A stretch of DNA of 64,000 nt, taken from assembly GCA_963825075.1 (NCBI GenBank), contig CAWGRX010000019.1:124001-188000 (forward strand), in the 5' to 3' direction. The notes below the pieces were generated by a model, which worked only from the letters and a program-made list of their open reading frames with translations, ran no database searches and was not told the DNA's origin. The stretch comes from CAWAVN01 sp963825075. GTDB taxonomy: Bacteria > Planctomycetota > Planctomycetia > Planctomycetales > Planctomycetaceae. The position numbers and the translations under genes were made by a program. Positions 26,371-34,758 of the stretch are shown in pieces; position 1 is the stretch's first letter; each line of letters opens with the position of its first letter.

Positions 26371-27378
26371 ATGAGCCTCGAAAGTCAGTTGTTTCATGCC
26401 ATGCTGGACGATCCGGAGGATATGGACCTCCGGCTCGTGTTTGCCGACTGGTATCAGGAGCATGCCGACCCGCGGGCGGAATTCATTCAATTGCAGATTG
26501 CCCTCTTCCGACTGCCCAGACAACACGCCTGGCGGGCGGAGATGGAAGACCGCCAGCGCGACTTGCTCAAGGAGCACCGCAAGGAATGGGACGCTCCGCT
26601 CTATCAACTGCTCAACCAAACCCCGCTGAAAGGGCAGGTTCGCTCGCGGCGGGGTTTGGTGCGGGGCTGGCAATATCGGCGGGGGTTCGTGGAGCATCTC
26701 AGCGTCGATGCCGGCGTGATAATAAGTTCCTTTCACATGTTTCGGCAATTGGGGCCGCTTCGTTCGCTCCGGTTATGGAATGTGCCAAAGGTCCTCCGGC
26801 AGTTTTCCCGCTGGGAGGGACTGACGCGGTTCGCGAAACTCGACCTCCGGCACAACCCGTTGGGGGATGCGGGCCTGGCACGGTTTTTCCATTCGCCATT
26901 CCTGGAGAACCTGGAGGAACTCAGCCTGGTGGATACGGAATTGACCGATCTGAGTTTGGACGTGCTCACGTCGGAGAATCGGCTGCCGGCTCTCAAACGG
27001 CTCGTACTGTCGCAAAATCCTTTCAGCCGCGACGGTTGGGAACGTTTGCTATTCCGGTTTGGAGACAAACTGGAGCACGAAAACGGCAACCTGCCTTTGA
27101 CGAGTTATTTGAAAAAGAGCGAATCCCAAGACCCGGCGTTTCTGTCCTATGATGATGAAATTCTTTACGACGGCGGCCACATCGACACCGAAGGAAAGCG
27201 GCAGGTCGATGGCGAATGGGTCGAAGGCTACGATGAATACGAAGGCTTCGAGGAATTCGATGAAGACGGCCTCAAACATCTGGGAGGCTATCAGGACTAC
27301 GAGCGATCCGATTCTTGGATCGGCCCCAATCACGAGCCGGATTATCGCCCGGAAGAGTGGGAGGAAGAGGACGACTGA
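26371..27378 (+). CDS. TIGR02996 domain-containing leucine-rich-repeat-like protein
   Basis: A 335-residue protein from ATG 26371. The first 45 residues are the TIGR02996 repeat-companion motif (QLFHAMLDDPEDMDLRLVFADWYQEHADPRAEFIQLQ), found mainly in Planctomycetes and Myxococcota. The middle region has leucine-rich repeat character: LRSLRLWNVPKVL, KLDLRHNPLGDAGLARF, LEELSLVDTELTDLSL and LKRLVLSQNPFSRDG. The C-terminal part (from about residue 255) is strongly acidic and rich in tyrosine and glutamate. It has no signal peptide. LRR proteins of this class are of unknown function; binding of a partner protein is the obvious guess. Confidence 0.85.
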   Translation: MSLESQLFHAMLDDPEDMDLRLVFADWYQEHADPRAEFIQLQIALFRLPRQHAWRAEMEDRQRDLLKEHRKEWDAPLYQLLNQTPLKGQVRSRRGLVRGWQYRRGFVEHLSVDAGVIISSFHMFRQLGPLRSLRLWNVPKVLRQFSRWEGLTRFAKLDLRHNPLGDAGLARFFHSPFLENLEELSLVDTELTDLSLDVLTSENRLPALKRLVLSQNPFSRDGWERLLFRFGDKLEHENGNLPLTSYLKKSESQDPAFLSYDDEILYDGGHIDTEGKRQVDGEWVEGYDEYEGFEEFDEDGLKHLGGYQDYERSDSWIGPNHEPDYRPEEWEEEDD

Positions 27379-27834
27379 CCCGCCAGGCCCAAATCATCCC
27401 AGGAACTGACATCCTTGCCGTCCATTGCCGGATGATACCAAATCAACCAAACTGATACTCTACCAATTTCAACCCGTGAACCATTACAATGTCCCGGAAT
27501 TGCCCGAGTTTTGGGCTTCGACCCGCATGAGGGCCATTAAAATATCCGCAATAGCTTGTGCTTCTTGTTCTGGTGTCAATTCGATCCGGTTCATCCGAGA
27601 TCCTTACCCGGCGACCGGTGTTATCGGTTGCGGCAAGCAGCGCGCTTTGTGGTTGGTTCGGACGGCTGGCTGCACACGCGGCCGAACAATCCACGCCAAA
27701 TCCTGCGTCTTGCTCTGGATGGCGGGTGGAGACCGAGCCAACTCGATCTGTTTGACCTCAAACCCGATGCCCCGGATCGTATCCGAGGCGAGTTTCGACC
27801 GATTGATTCGACTGCAAAATAGGACCTACAACTT
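27379..27834. other. intergenic region with possible gene remnants
   Basis: Two short fragments are seen. On the minus strand a frame reads MNRIELTPEQEAQAIADILM (27595 downwards) and ends after 36 codons. On the plus strand a frame around 27640-27822 reads QAARFVVGSDGWLHTRPNN and continues in a natural-looking way to a stop before the ThuA gene. Neither is long enough or similar enough to anything I recognise to call a gene. Confidence 0.3.
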
Positions 27835-28737
27835 ATGGCTTTTTCATCTTTGCCCCGGATCGTTTTGGCTTTTGTTCTTTGCATGATGTTCTCCGCGAAC
27901 GCATTCGCCGCGGAGAAGCTCAAGGCACTGATTGTGGATGGGCAGAACAATCACGGCGTGTGGCCCAAGACCACCAAGATGATGAAGAAGTACCTCGAAG
28001 AGACGGGTCTCTTCAGCGTGGATGTGACCACCACCGCCCCCAAAGGGACCGATCCGAATTTCCGCCCGGAGTTCTCCAAGTACGATGTCGTGGTTTCCAA
28101 CTACAACGGCGCGGCCTGGCCCAAGGAAACGCAGAAAGCCTTCGTGGATTACATCGAAAACGGCGGCGGGCTGGTCATCGTCCATGCCGCGAATAATGCC
28201 TTCGGCCAGTGGCCTGAATACAACGAGATCATCGGCTTGGGCGGCTGGGGCGGACGCAACGAGAAAAGCGGCCCCTATCTGTATTACGATGACGACGGCA
28301 AGCTCGTCCGCGACACGAGCAAAGGCGGCGGCGGGCATCACGGGGCGCAGCATCCCTTTTCCATCGTGGTGCGGAACGCCGACCACCCCGTCACGAAAGG
28401 CATGCCCCGCGAATGGATGCACGCCAAGGATGAGCTGTACGACAAACTCCGCGGGCCGGCGTCGAACATCAACGTCCTCGCCACCGCGTATGCCGACCCG
28501 GAGAAAGGTGGCACGGGCCGGAACGAACCGATGATCTTCACCGTGACCTACGGCAAAGGCCGGGTGTTCCACACGCCGATGGGCCACGGCGATTATTCGC
28601 AGGAATGCGTAGGCTTTATCACGACGCTTCAGCGCGGCGCGGAATGGGCCGCCACCGGCAAAGTCACGCAAAAACTGCCGGAGGATTTTCCCACCGCCGA
28701 CGACGTCCGCAGCCGAGCGTTTTCCAAGGAGAAATAG
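27835..28737 (+). CDS. secreted ThuA-like (trehalose-utilization-type glutamine-amidotransferase-fold) protein
   Basis: A 300-residue protein with a clear Sec signal peptide (LPRIVLAFVLCMMFSANAFAAE, cleaved near residue 25). The mature part begins KLKALIVDGQNNHGVWPKTT and continues KYDVVVSNYNGAAWPKE, GGGLVIVHAANNAFG and ADHPVTKGMPREW. It ends in a typical VTYGKGRVFHTPMGHGDYS. These are landmarks of the ThuA-like fold, a class I glutamine amidotransferase-like domain. In Planctomycetes such exported ThuA proteins are very common and are linked with sugar metabolism, but no reaction has been established for this type. A stem-loop lies just after the gene. Confidence 0.93.
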   Translation: MAFSSLPRIVLAFVLCMMFSANAFAAEKLKALIVDGQNNHGVWPKTTKMMKKYLEETGLFSVDVTTTAPKGTDPNFRPEFSKYDVVVSNYNGAAWPKETQKAFVDYIENGGGLVIVHAANNAFGQWPEYNEIIGLGGWGGRNEKSGPYLYYDDDGKLVRDTSKGGGGHHGAQHPFSIVVRNADHPVTKGMPREWMHAKDELYDKLRGPASNINVLATAYADPEKGGTGRNEPMIFTVTYGKGRVFHTPMGHGDYSQECVGFITTLQRGAEWAATGKVTQKLPEDFPTADDVRSRAFSKEK

Positions 28738-28771
28738 CGGTCTGTCTGTTTTTGGATTTGTGGTACAATGA

Positions 28772-28796
28772 CAACGGCGGCGTCTCGCCGCCGTTG
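28772..28796 (+). terminator. stem-loop after the ThuA gene
   Basis: CAACGGCGGC (28772-28781) pairs perfectly with GCCGCCGTTG (28787-28796) around a 5-nt loop, followed by acgttttc. A 10-bp GC-rich stem 35 nt after the stop is consistent with an intrinsic terminator with a short U-tract. Confidence 0.6.
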
Positions 28797-28868
28797 ACGT
28801 TTTCAGCGTCGGGAAACCGCAACCGCAAATCCAAAATCAAACCGCCGTGATGTTGAAGGAGCGATCTG

Positions 28869-29066
28869 ATGAAAGAACGCGTGAAAGTTTTCACTTATTC
28901 CAGCGGCACCGGGGCCACGGTGATCGAATCCAAATTGGAGGACCAGATCAACGACTTCCTCGCCCAGACCGGCGGGACGTTTGTCAGGGCCACGCAATCC
29001 GAAAGCGAACGCCAAAGCGTGGCCCACGTGACGGTCTGCATCTGGTACGAGCCGGATGGCTCGTAG
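28869..29066 (+). CDS. small conserved hypothetical protein, 65 aa
   Basis: A 65-residue soluble protein starting MKERVKVFTYSSGTGATVIE, with AHVTVCIWYEPDGS at the end. A purine-rich AAGGAGCG precedes the ATG at good spacing, which supports translation. Alternation of short beta strands and one helix (LEDQINDFLAQTGG) suggests a small alpha-beta fold such as a sporadic ferredoxin-like or RNA-binding domain, but I cannot name the family. It lies alone between two hairpins. Confidence 0.75.
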   Translation: MKERVKVFTYSSGTGATVIESKLEDQINDFLAQTGGTFVRATQSESERQSVAHVTVCIWYEPDGS

Positions 29067-29095
29067 CCGCGATCCCGAAATTAAAGAAGTAAAGT

Positions 29096-29158
29096 GCCGC
29101 GCACGAAGTTAGCAGGATCTTGCTACCGAGAGACTCTTCCGCTTACTTCGTGCGCGGC
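29096..29158. terminator. long inverted repeat between convergent genes
   Basis: GCCGCGCACGAAGT (29096-29109) and ACTTCGTGCGCGGC (29145-29158) are perfect complements over 14 bp, enclosing a second small hairpin (TAGCA-GGATCT-TGCTA). Flanking AAAG and CTTT extend the pairing. It lies between the small plus-strand gene and the minus-strand actin-like gene and can act as a bidirectional terminator. Confidence 0.7.
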
Positions 29159-29169
29159 TCTTTGGTTTG

Positions 29170-30165
29170 CTATGCCGCTTGGATTTGAGCGCGCTGTTCG
29201 AGTTCGGCATAAATGAGTAAACCGCGGACGATCGTATGTTCCGCCGCGGCGATGCGGGTTTTGTCTTTGGCGATGGGAAGCGAAGATTCGCCGAGGTGCT
29301 GTTCTAAGAGTTCGGAGAACCCCGGAGCGCGGACCGCTCCGCCGCCTGCCACGACAGCCAGCGCACCCGGCAGTTCGTGCCGGGAAAAGGTGCTCTCGCA
29401 GAGGCTGCAGAGTTCGGCCGCCAACTGATGATAGCCGGCCAACAGCCGTTCGCCGCGAGCGTTTGCGGGTTCCAAAACCGACATATCGAGCGATTCCTTC
29501 CACGCCGTGATGCCTTCGGTGTCCAATTCCCGAAAGCCGGCCATGCTCCACCAGTAGCGGTCCTCGGCAATGGCGATGGCCTGGTCGATGGCATCGCCGC
29601 CGCGGGGCAGTTCGCAGCGGGCGATTTCTTTGCCGTCCCGGGCGAGCACCGCTTCGCAGCGGCCGGCACCGAACACCAGCCCCAGTCCGGTGAACTTTTC
29701 GCGGACCATTTCTGCCAATACCAAAGCCAGTCCCGCCGAGCAGGTCGCAATTTGGTAGCCCATCTCATCCAAAGCGCCCCGGAGCCAGTCGGCGTGAAAG
29801 TCATCCGACAACGAGCCGAGGCAGCAAATCTCCCCCGGTGCCGAGGCGGAGGGCAGCACCGAAGACAGCACATCGCCGAGCGGTTCGCGGATGGTGTGGT
29901 TGTCTTTGCGGAGCGGATTGCGGGCCAGGAGATGCTCGGTCTTTACGGCGCACAGTTTGGCGAGGTTTTCCGCCGAGGATCCCCAAATCGCCAGTTGATC
30001 CCGCGTAGAACCAAACCGCACGCCCGATTGTTCCAAGAGATGCCGCACCGGAGGCTTGTCCGGCAGAAAGCAGCAAGCCGCCGGGCAGGTTCTCGCCGCC
30101 AGGTGCGTGTCATTTCGCCTAAGCGATCGAAACCGCCGGCTGCCAACGTCCAAAGCAATCGTCAT
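29170..30165 (-). CDS. actin-like ATPase-domain protein (MreB/Hsp70 superfamily)
   Basis: A 331-residue protein from ATG 30165 (MTIALDVGSRRFRSLRR). The N-terminal segment looks like a phosphate-1 loop, GLGLVFGAGRCEAVLARDGKEI resembles the phosphate-2 loop, and AVVAGGGAVRAPGFSELLEQHL is the adenosine motif of the actin/Hsp70/MreB superfamily. The ordering and the GDAIDQAIA segment support an actin-like fold. An upstream ATG (30195) in frame adds ten non-conserved residues. It lies 39 nt after the SLBB gene on the same strand and is probably co-transcribed, which suggests a joint role at the envelope. The exact partner is unknown. Confidence 0.65.
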   Translation of the reverse strand: MTIALDVGSRRFRSLRRNDTHLAARTCPAACCFLPDKPPVRHLLEQSGVRFGSTRDQLAIWGSSAENLAKLCAVKTEHLLARNPLRKDNHTIREPLGDVLSSVLPSASAPGEICCLGSLSDDFHADWLRGALDEMGYQIATCSAGLALVLAEMVREKFTGLGLVFGAGRCEAVLARDGKEIARCELPRGGDAIDQAIAIAEDRYWWSMAGFRELDTEGITAWKESLDMSVLEPANARGERLLAGYHQLAAELCSLCESTFSRHELPGALAVVAGGGAVRAPGFSELLEQHLGESSLPIAKDKTRIAAAEHTIVRGLLIYAELEQRAQIQAA

Positions 30166-30204
30166 CAGCGGGCCTTTCTTTGGGATACTCGGCAAGGCTC
30201 TTCG

Positions 30205-31824
30205 TTAGGCAGCGCGGGATTGGTGGACTCGCAACAGCACGCGATCGAGTACGCCCAGGGTTGGCCCGCTTTCTGCGGAATCCGTCGACGAGGGAGTTTC
30301 ATCTAAGATCGGCTTCGCAACCGGAAGCGACACCGTTACGGAGTCCAAATCGGAAACGACCGAACTCGTCCCGGCGGAATCGGGAGCCGCACCCGTGGTG
30401 GGGTGGGATCGTCTGAGGAAGTTCGGACCGACCGCTCCCGCCGATGGGGAGTTCGCCGCGGGATCCAACCGGAAGGTTTTTTGAGGCTTGAGTGTCTTTT
30501 CGTCACGCGTTGCGGCGAGACGTTCGGCGGATTCTTCCAATACCGGCAGTTGGTTGTAAACCAGCGCGGCCAGTTCGTCATCCAACACAAACGCGCCCGA
30601 TTCGGAAACAGGTTCCGGCGGCGTTTCCTTTTGAGATGGGATTTCCGGTTGCGGCGGCGTTTGGGGCGGAAGCGGAGAAATGCCCGGCACCAGGCGATAA
30701 GGCAATCGTCTGCGAAACCGCCGTCTTGCATAGATTCCGCCGGAAAACAGCCCCGCGAAAATGATCCCCCAATAAGGCCAGGTGCTCGATGACTGCTCTG
30801 TTTCGTCCGTGGGAGACGGCGCGGTTTCGGGTTCCGGGGACGGCGCGGTTTCAAATTGCTCGTGCGGTGTCGGCGGACGGCTGGGATTTTGCAGAACGTG
30901 AGTTTGCGAGAACGAAGCCGGCTCGGCAGAAGTGGACGATGATTCCACTCCCGTGTGGACGGGCCGTTGAAAACGCATCGGAGGGGATTGGTCTTCCGCG
31001 GGGAATGACAACTCCGGGTTCGGCGTCGGCGACAAAGGTTGAGCAACCTTGGACTCCGCATTCTCCCCGCCGATCCGGTAAACGTCCGGAAACTGGGGCA
31101 GTCGCTCGGCTTCCACGCTCGCCGGATCGAAAAACAGCACCGTCGGAACGAGGAATGCCAGTTCTGATGCGGTTTCTCCCGCGGAGTTCCTTCGCTCTTC
31201 GCCCACGGGAAGAATGTGGACTTCATTGGCCACGGACGCCGCTTGTCCCAGGTAGGCGACAATGTCTTGCCGATTTGCGCTCGAAACGAGCACCGGCAGA
31301 ATCACCGGCCGATCCAGTACGCCGATGAGCGCCACCTGCCGGTAGGATTTGCCGACGGTCTTGTCCGCAGACTCCGCGAAGTTCGCGTTTTGAACGATGC
31401 CTTCCGATTCCAATTTGAGTTCGGAATCTGCCAGCAGAGGACCATCGGCCACAATGATGTCGCCGGGCCAAAGCAAAAAGTCCAACCGGGTCGAGAAATA
31501 GACCGGCTGGATCACCCGGCCTTCGCGGACGATGTGAATTTCGTTCGTCGCCTGCTGCGTCAGCCCGCCCGCGTGCCGGAGCAAATCGATCAACTGCGGG
31601 TGCGGGTCGCCTATCTCATAAACGCCCGGCCGGGCGATTTGCCCCATCACCCCGAAATAAAACTCGCCCTCGGCTGCGGGAGCCGTGAACCCCGGCCCTT
31701 CCAAGGCTTGGGTCTGTTCCGTCGAGTCCAAGCGAATCGGAGCTTGTGCCAGCGCGAACGAATACAGGCTGAACAGGGCCGCCCCGACCCCCAGGCATTT
31801 CCAGACGTATCGCCCGCAAAACAT
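30205..31824 (-). CDS. SLBB-domain membrane protein (polysaccharide-export-like)
   Basis: A 539-residue protein from ATG 31824, which is preceded by AAGGAG at 7-nt spacing. It has an N-terminal signal or anchor (VWKCLGVGAALFSLYSFALA), then the SLBB-like segment VMGQIARPGVYEIGDPHPQLIDLLRHAGGLTQ and LLWPGDIIVADG, as in Wza-type export proteins. The middle is rich in Pro, Ser and Glu. One transmembrane helix follows (YWGIIFAGLFSGGIYA, about residue 355) with an arginine cluster, and the tail is a disordered cytoplasmic region. A standard Wza poly-export domain was not recognised. It is followed by the actin-like gene, so the cytoplasmic tail could contact that ATPase; this is inference. Confidence 0.7.
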   Translation of the reverse strand: MFCGRYVWKCLGVGAALFSLYSFALAQAPIRLDSTEQTQALEGPGFTAPAAEGEFYFGVMGQIARPGVYEIGDPHPQLIDLLRHAGGLTQQATNEIHIVREGRVIQPVYFSTRLDFLLWPGDIIVADGPLLADSELKLESEGIVQNANFAESADKTVGKSYRQVALIGVLDRPVILPVLVSSANRQDIVAYLGQAASVANEVHILPVGEERRNSAGETASELAFLVPTVLFFDPASVEAERLPQFPDVYRIGGENAESKVAQPLSPTPNPELSFPAEDQSPPMRFQRPVHTGVESSSTSAEPASFSQTHVLQNPSRPPTPHEQFETAPSPEPETAPSPTDETEQSSSTWPYWGIIFAGLFSGGIYARRRFRRRLPYRLVPGISPLPPQTPPQPEIPSQKETPPEPVSESGAFVLDDELAALVYNQLPVLEESAERLAATRDEKTLKPQKTFRLDPAANSPSAGAVGPNFLRRSHPTTGAAPDSAGTSSVVSDLDSVTVSLPVAKPILDETPSSTDSAESGPTLGVLDRVLLRVHQSRAA

Positions 31825-32259
31825 CCGTTCGCTCCTTCGCCGGTTTCCAAGTGCACGTTTCCAAAGCGGTGTAATCCTCACAATCGGCAAAATCTGGAGA
31901 AACTCTGAAGAAGAAATCCCCAATTCCCCGCAATCGGAAAAACCCGCCGCGAAGATTTTTGGTTTCTTGGGGCTTTTCCTTTCTCAGAAAAACCTTCGTT
32001 TTTCAGAAAAATGATTGCCAAATAAACCTGCCTGGCAATCGGTAACAAACGTTCAATTTCAGTCACTCTTTTGCCGGGAGAATCAACGATAGTCGCAGCA
32101 AAAAAACGTGTGGGACGAAATGAAACATGTCCTTGTGGAAGTGGAAAGAAATACAAGCGCGGCAGTTGGTTCCAGCGAGATAGGGTCGCCTGTGCGGACC
32201 GCCGTGCGACACATTAATCGGTTTTGCTGAGTGAACAATGGATCGTTCTTTGACCGTTT

Positions 32260-32362
32260 CAAACTGCCCCCCGTTGTTTGCCTGGCGGCTCGCCTGGGGG
32301 CGAGTTGCCGATGCCGTCGCTTCTGGATTCGATGCCCCTTGCCGCAGGCTGACCCCAGCCAC
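32260..32362. repeat. inverted-repeat element, copy A (right part only)
   Basis: It has the element core ctgcccccc...cgcctgggggc and the right end gcaggctgaccccagccac. The left end is missing. From 32306 onward it is part of the 1,278-bp tandem duplication. Confidence 0.7.
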
Positions 32363-32480
32363 ACCGCCCGTTTTCGGGTGCCACTGGCAACTTGTTGCCA
32401 GTGCGAGTTCCGAGAACCAAAGCTTCACGGTGTCAAGAACACGGGCAAGCTGCCCGTGGCACCGGCACGGCAGCGCGCTA

Positions 32481-32509
32481 TCGACATTCGGCAAGCCCAA
32501 CGGTATCCT
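32481..32509 (+). promoter_or_regulatory. candidate promoter of toxin-antitoxin cassette 1 (near-leaderless)
   Basis: TCGACA at 32481-32486, a 17-nt spacer, and TATCCT at 32504-32509. The antitoxin ATG begins 7 nt after the -10 box, so the mRNA would start at or near the start codon. The layout is kept in the diverged third copy. Confidence 0.45.
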
Positions 32510-32516
32510 GAAATTC

Positions 32517-32888
32517 ATGGACCAACCCCTTAACATTTCTGACGATTTGATCCGCGAAGCCTCCCTGATGGCGGAGGTTTCGGAGCGATCTCTCTCCGCC
32601 CAGATCGAGTTTTGGGCTTCATTGGGACGCTCGTTAGAGCCGCTGCTGCGAGGCAACCAGGTTGTCGCGTTGCGGCGATCCTCCACTGCCAGATCATTGT
32701 CTGAGGCCGTTCGCGAAGTGGATACGGAAGAAGGGCGAAAACACGTCAAGGACTATTTGGAGACCCGTCCCTTTCCTCGGTTTGAAGCCGTCTCCGATTC
32801 TCCAGGGCTCTTGCGAAAGATCGAAGCAGACGGCACAGTGACGCTCGGCAAATTCGTCAACCGGATTTTCGAACCGGTCGAATCGTGA
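32517..32888 (+). CDS. ParD-like antitoxin, copy 1
   Basis: A 123-residue protein from ATG 32517. The N-terminal half (ISDDLIREASLMAEVSER, then SAQIEFWASLGRSLEPLLRG) matches the ParD-like antitoxin family, which has a ribbon-helix-helix-like DNA-binding fold. The tail (about residues 60-123, RKHVKDYLETRPFPRF then GKFVNRIFEPVES) should be the toxin-binding segment. The toxin gene starts 1 nt after the stop codon, and this tight spacing is typical of type II modules. The frame is open farther upstream, but the chosen start fits the family and the promoter. It should neutralise the adjacent toxin and repress the operon; both are inferred from the family. Confidence 0.85.
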   Translation: MDQPLNISDDLIREASLMAEVSERSLSAQIEFWASLGRSLEPLLRGNQVVALRRSSTARSLSEAVREVDTEEGRKHVKDYLETRPFPRFEAVSDSPGLLRKIEADGTVTLGKFVNRIFEPVES

Positions 32889-32889
32889 T

Positions 32890-33435
32890 ATGGACTACGA
32901 CTTTCTCGACAACCGCCCAATCATCGTCGCGATTGCGGGTTCCAACGGTGCCGGGAAAACGACCTTCTATCATTGCCATCTCTCTCATACCGATCTGCGG
33001 TTCCTCAATGCGGACGATTTGGCATTGAAATTAGAATTCGGAGCTTACGAAGCGGCTCAAGTGGCAGATGCGTTACGGCGAGTTTTAGTCGAGAAACGGG
33101 AAAGTTTCATCTTTGAAACGGTGCTTTCCGATCCAGTCGGGGACAAGGTGGGCTTTCTTTGCGATGCGGCGAAGCTGGGTTATGAAGTTGTCCTGATTTT
33201 TATCCGCATCGCCGATGTGGAAATCTCGGTGCAAAGAGTCTCGATGCGCGTGGCCCAAGGTGGGCATGATGTGCCCGATGAGAAACTCCAGGGGCGCTTT
33301 CCTCGAACGTTGGAGAATCTTCAAAGAGCAATTGAACAACTCCCCCACGTTTTGATCTACGATAATTCCGATTTGTCCCGACCCTATCAGCACGTGGCAA
33401 CCTATCACGATGGAAAGCTACAAGCGGGTGAATGA
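32890..33435 (+). CDS. zeta-type toxin (P-loop kinase), copy 1
   Basis: A 181-residue protein with Walker A AIAGSNGAGKTTFYH near residue 16 and the zeta-toxin landmarks FLNADDLA, ESFIFETVLSDP and the phosphate-binding SMRVAQGGHDVPDEKLQGRF. Zeta toxins phosphorylate UDP-N-acetylglucosamine or a nucleotide and so block peptidoglycan synthesis, although the substrate of the ParD-like-linked zeta subgroup is not shown. Epsilon, the usual partner of streptococcal zeta, is replaced here by a ParD-like protein. The neighbouring gene codes for the antitoxin, 1 nt upstream. It is an intact and probably functional enzyme, identical to copy 2. Confidence 0.85.
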   Translation: MDYDFLDNRPIIVAIAGSNGAGKTTFYHCHLSHTDLRFLNADDLALKLEFGAYEAAQVADALRRVLVEKRESFIFETVLSDPVGDKVGFLCDAAKLGYEVVLIFIRIADVEISVQRVSMRVAQGGHDVPDEKLQGRFPRTLENLQRAIEQLPHVLIYDNSDLSRPYQHVATYHDGKLQAGE

Positions 33436-33452
33436 GCCGGACGAATTCGGCA

Positions 33453-33480
33453 GGGTGGCTGCGGTCAGTTTGTCGCGGCG
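33453..33480. repeat. inverted-repeat element, isolated left end
   Basis: The sequence gggtggctgcggtcagtttg is a left end of the element directly followed by the full copy B. A homologous half end occurs at 34731-34758 in the second unit. Confidence 0.6.
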
Positions 33481-33640
33481 GGGTGGCTCGGGTCAGTTTG
33501 TCGCGAGTTGCGTTGCGTCCAGAAAGGGCTGAATCGACAAACTGCCCCCAGCGATGTGCGCGCCGACTCGCCTGGGGGCAGGCTGCCGATGCCGTCGCTT
33601 CTGGATTCGATGCCCCTTGCCGCAGGCTGACCCCAGCCAC
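33481..33640. mobile_element. MITE-like inverted-repeat element, copy B
   Basis: About 160 bp between GGGTGGCTCGGGTCAG (left) and CTGACCCCAGCCAC (right, inverted). Inside is a second inverted repeat, ctgcccccag and ctgggggcag, around a short loop. There is no coding capacity for a transposase. It lies between the two tandem units. Confidence 0.75.
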
Positions 33641-33758
33641 ACCGCCCGTTTTCGGGTGCCACTGGCAACTTGTTGCCAGTGCGAGTTCCGAGAACCAAAG
33701 CTTCACGGTGTCAAGAACACGGGCAAGCTGCCCGTGGCACCGGCACGGCAGCGCGCTA
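33641..33758. other. spacer between element copy B and the second cassette
   Basis: No gene. It contains a short cttgttgccagtgcg-type hairpin (gccactggcaacttgttgcca) that also occurs upstream of the first cassette as part of the duplicated unit. Confidence 0.5.
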
Positions 33759-33787
33759 TCGACATTCGGCAAGCCCAACGGTATCCT
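33759..33787 (+). promoter_or_regulatory. candidate promoter of toxin-antitoxin cassette 2
   Basis: Identical to the promoter at 32481-32509: TCGACA, 17 nt, TATCCT, with the ATG 7 nt downstream. Confidence 0.45.
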
Positions 33788-33794
33788 GAAATTC

Positions 33795-34166
33795 ATGGAC
33801 CAACCCCTTAACATTTCTGACGATTTGATCCGCGAAGCCTCCCTGATGGCGGAGGTTTCGGAGCGATCTCTCTCCGCCCAGATCGAGTTTTGGGCTTCAT
33901 TGGGACGCTCGTTAGAGCCGCTGCTGCGAGGCAACCAGGTTGTCGCGTTGCGGCGATCCTCCACTGCCAGATCATTGTCTGAGGCCGTTCGCGAAGTGGA
34001 TACGGAAGAAGGGCGAAAACACGTCAAGGACTATTTGGAGACCCGTCCCTTTCCTCGGTTTGAAGCCGTCTCCGATTCTCCAGGGCTCTTGCGAAAGATC
34101 GAAGCAGACGGCACAGTGACGCTCGGCAAATTCGTCAACCGGATTTTCGAACCGGTCGAATCGTGA
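33795..34166 (+). CDS. ParD-like antitoxin, copy 2
   Basis: It encodes a 123-residue protein identical to copy 1 (32517-32888). It belongs to the second unit of the 1,278-bp tandem duplication and has the same promoter and the same 1-nt gap to its toxin. Recent duplication or assembly duplication explains the identity. Confidence 0.85.
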   Translation: MDQPLNISDDLIREASLMAEVSERSLSAQIEFWASLGRSLEPLLRGNQVVALRRSSTARSLSEAVREVDTEEGRKHVKDYLETRPFPRFEAVSDSPGLLRKIEADGTVTLGKFVNRIFEPVES

Positions 34167-34167
34167 T

Positions 34168-34713
34168 ATGGACTACGACTTTCTCGACAACCGCCCAATC
34201 ATCGTCGCGATTGCGGGTTCCAACGGTGCCGGGAAAACGACCTTCTATCATTGCCATCTCTCTCATACCGATCTGCGGTTCCTCAATGCGGACGATTTGG
34301 CATTGAAATTAGAATTCGGAGCTTACGAAGCGGCTCAAGTGGCAGATGCGTTACGGCGAGTTTTAGTCGAGAAACGGGAAAGTTTCATCTTTGAAACGGT
34401 GCTTTCCGATCCAGTCGGGGACAAGGTGGGCTTTCTTTGCGATGCGGCGAAGCTGGGTTATGAAGTTGTCCTGATTTTTATCCGCATCGCCGATGTGGAA
34501 ATCTCGGTGCAAAGAGTCTCGATGCGCGTGGCCCAAGGTGGGCATGATGTGCCCGATGAGAAACTCCAGGGGCGCTTTCCTCGAACGTTGGAGAATCTTC
34601 AAAGAGCAATTGAACAACTCCCCCACGTTTTGATCTACGATAATTCCGATTTGTCCCGACCCTATCAGCACGTGGCAACCTATCACGATGGAAAGCTACA
34701 AGCGGGTGAATGA
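34168..34713 (+). CDS. zeta-type toxin (P-loop kinase), copy 2
   Basis: Identical in sequence to the toxin at 32890-33435, with the full Walker A and the R-GGH-P segment. It is the distal half of the second cassette. Downstream are the same half element and element copy C. Confidence 0.85.
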   Translation: MDYDFLDNRPIIVAIAGSNGAGKTTFYHCHLSHTDLRFLNADDLALKLEFGAYEAAQVADALRRVLVEKRESFIFETVLSDPVGDKVGFLCDAAKLGYEVVLIFIRIADVEISVQRVSMRVAQGGHDVPDEKLQGRFPRTLENLQRAIEQLPHVLIYDNSDLSRPYQHVATYHDGKLQAGE

Positions 34714-34758
34714 GCCGGACGAATTCGGCAGGGTGGCTGCGGTCAGTTTGTCGCGGCG

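Larger units (their letters stand above)
31825..32516. other. intergenic region at the left border of the toxin-antitoxin island
   Basis: About 690 bp without a gene call. The left part (31880-32100) is AT-richer than its neighbours with several T-runs. The right part (from about 32260) contains a partial copy of the about 160-bp inverted-repeat element, followed by the cassette promoter. Confidence 0.5.

Noticed and set aside
28746..28768. Possible promoter with TACAAT box before the small gene at 28869
   Set aside because: No acceptable -35 box at 16-18 nt; the position just before a terminator stem argues against it.
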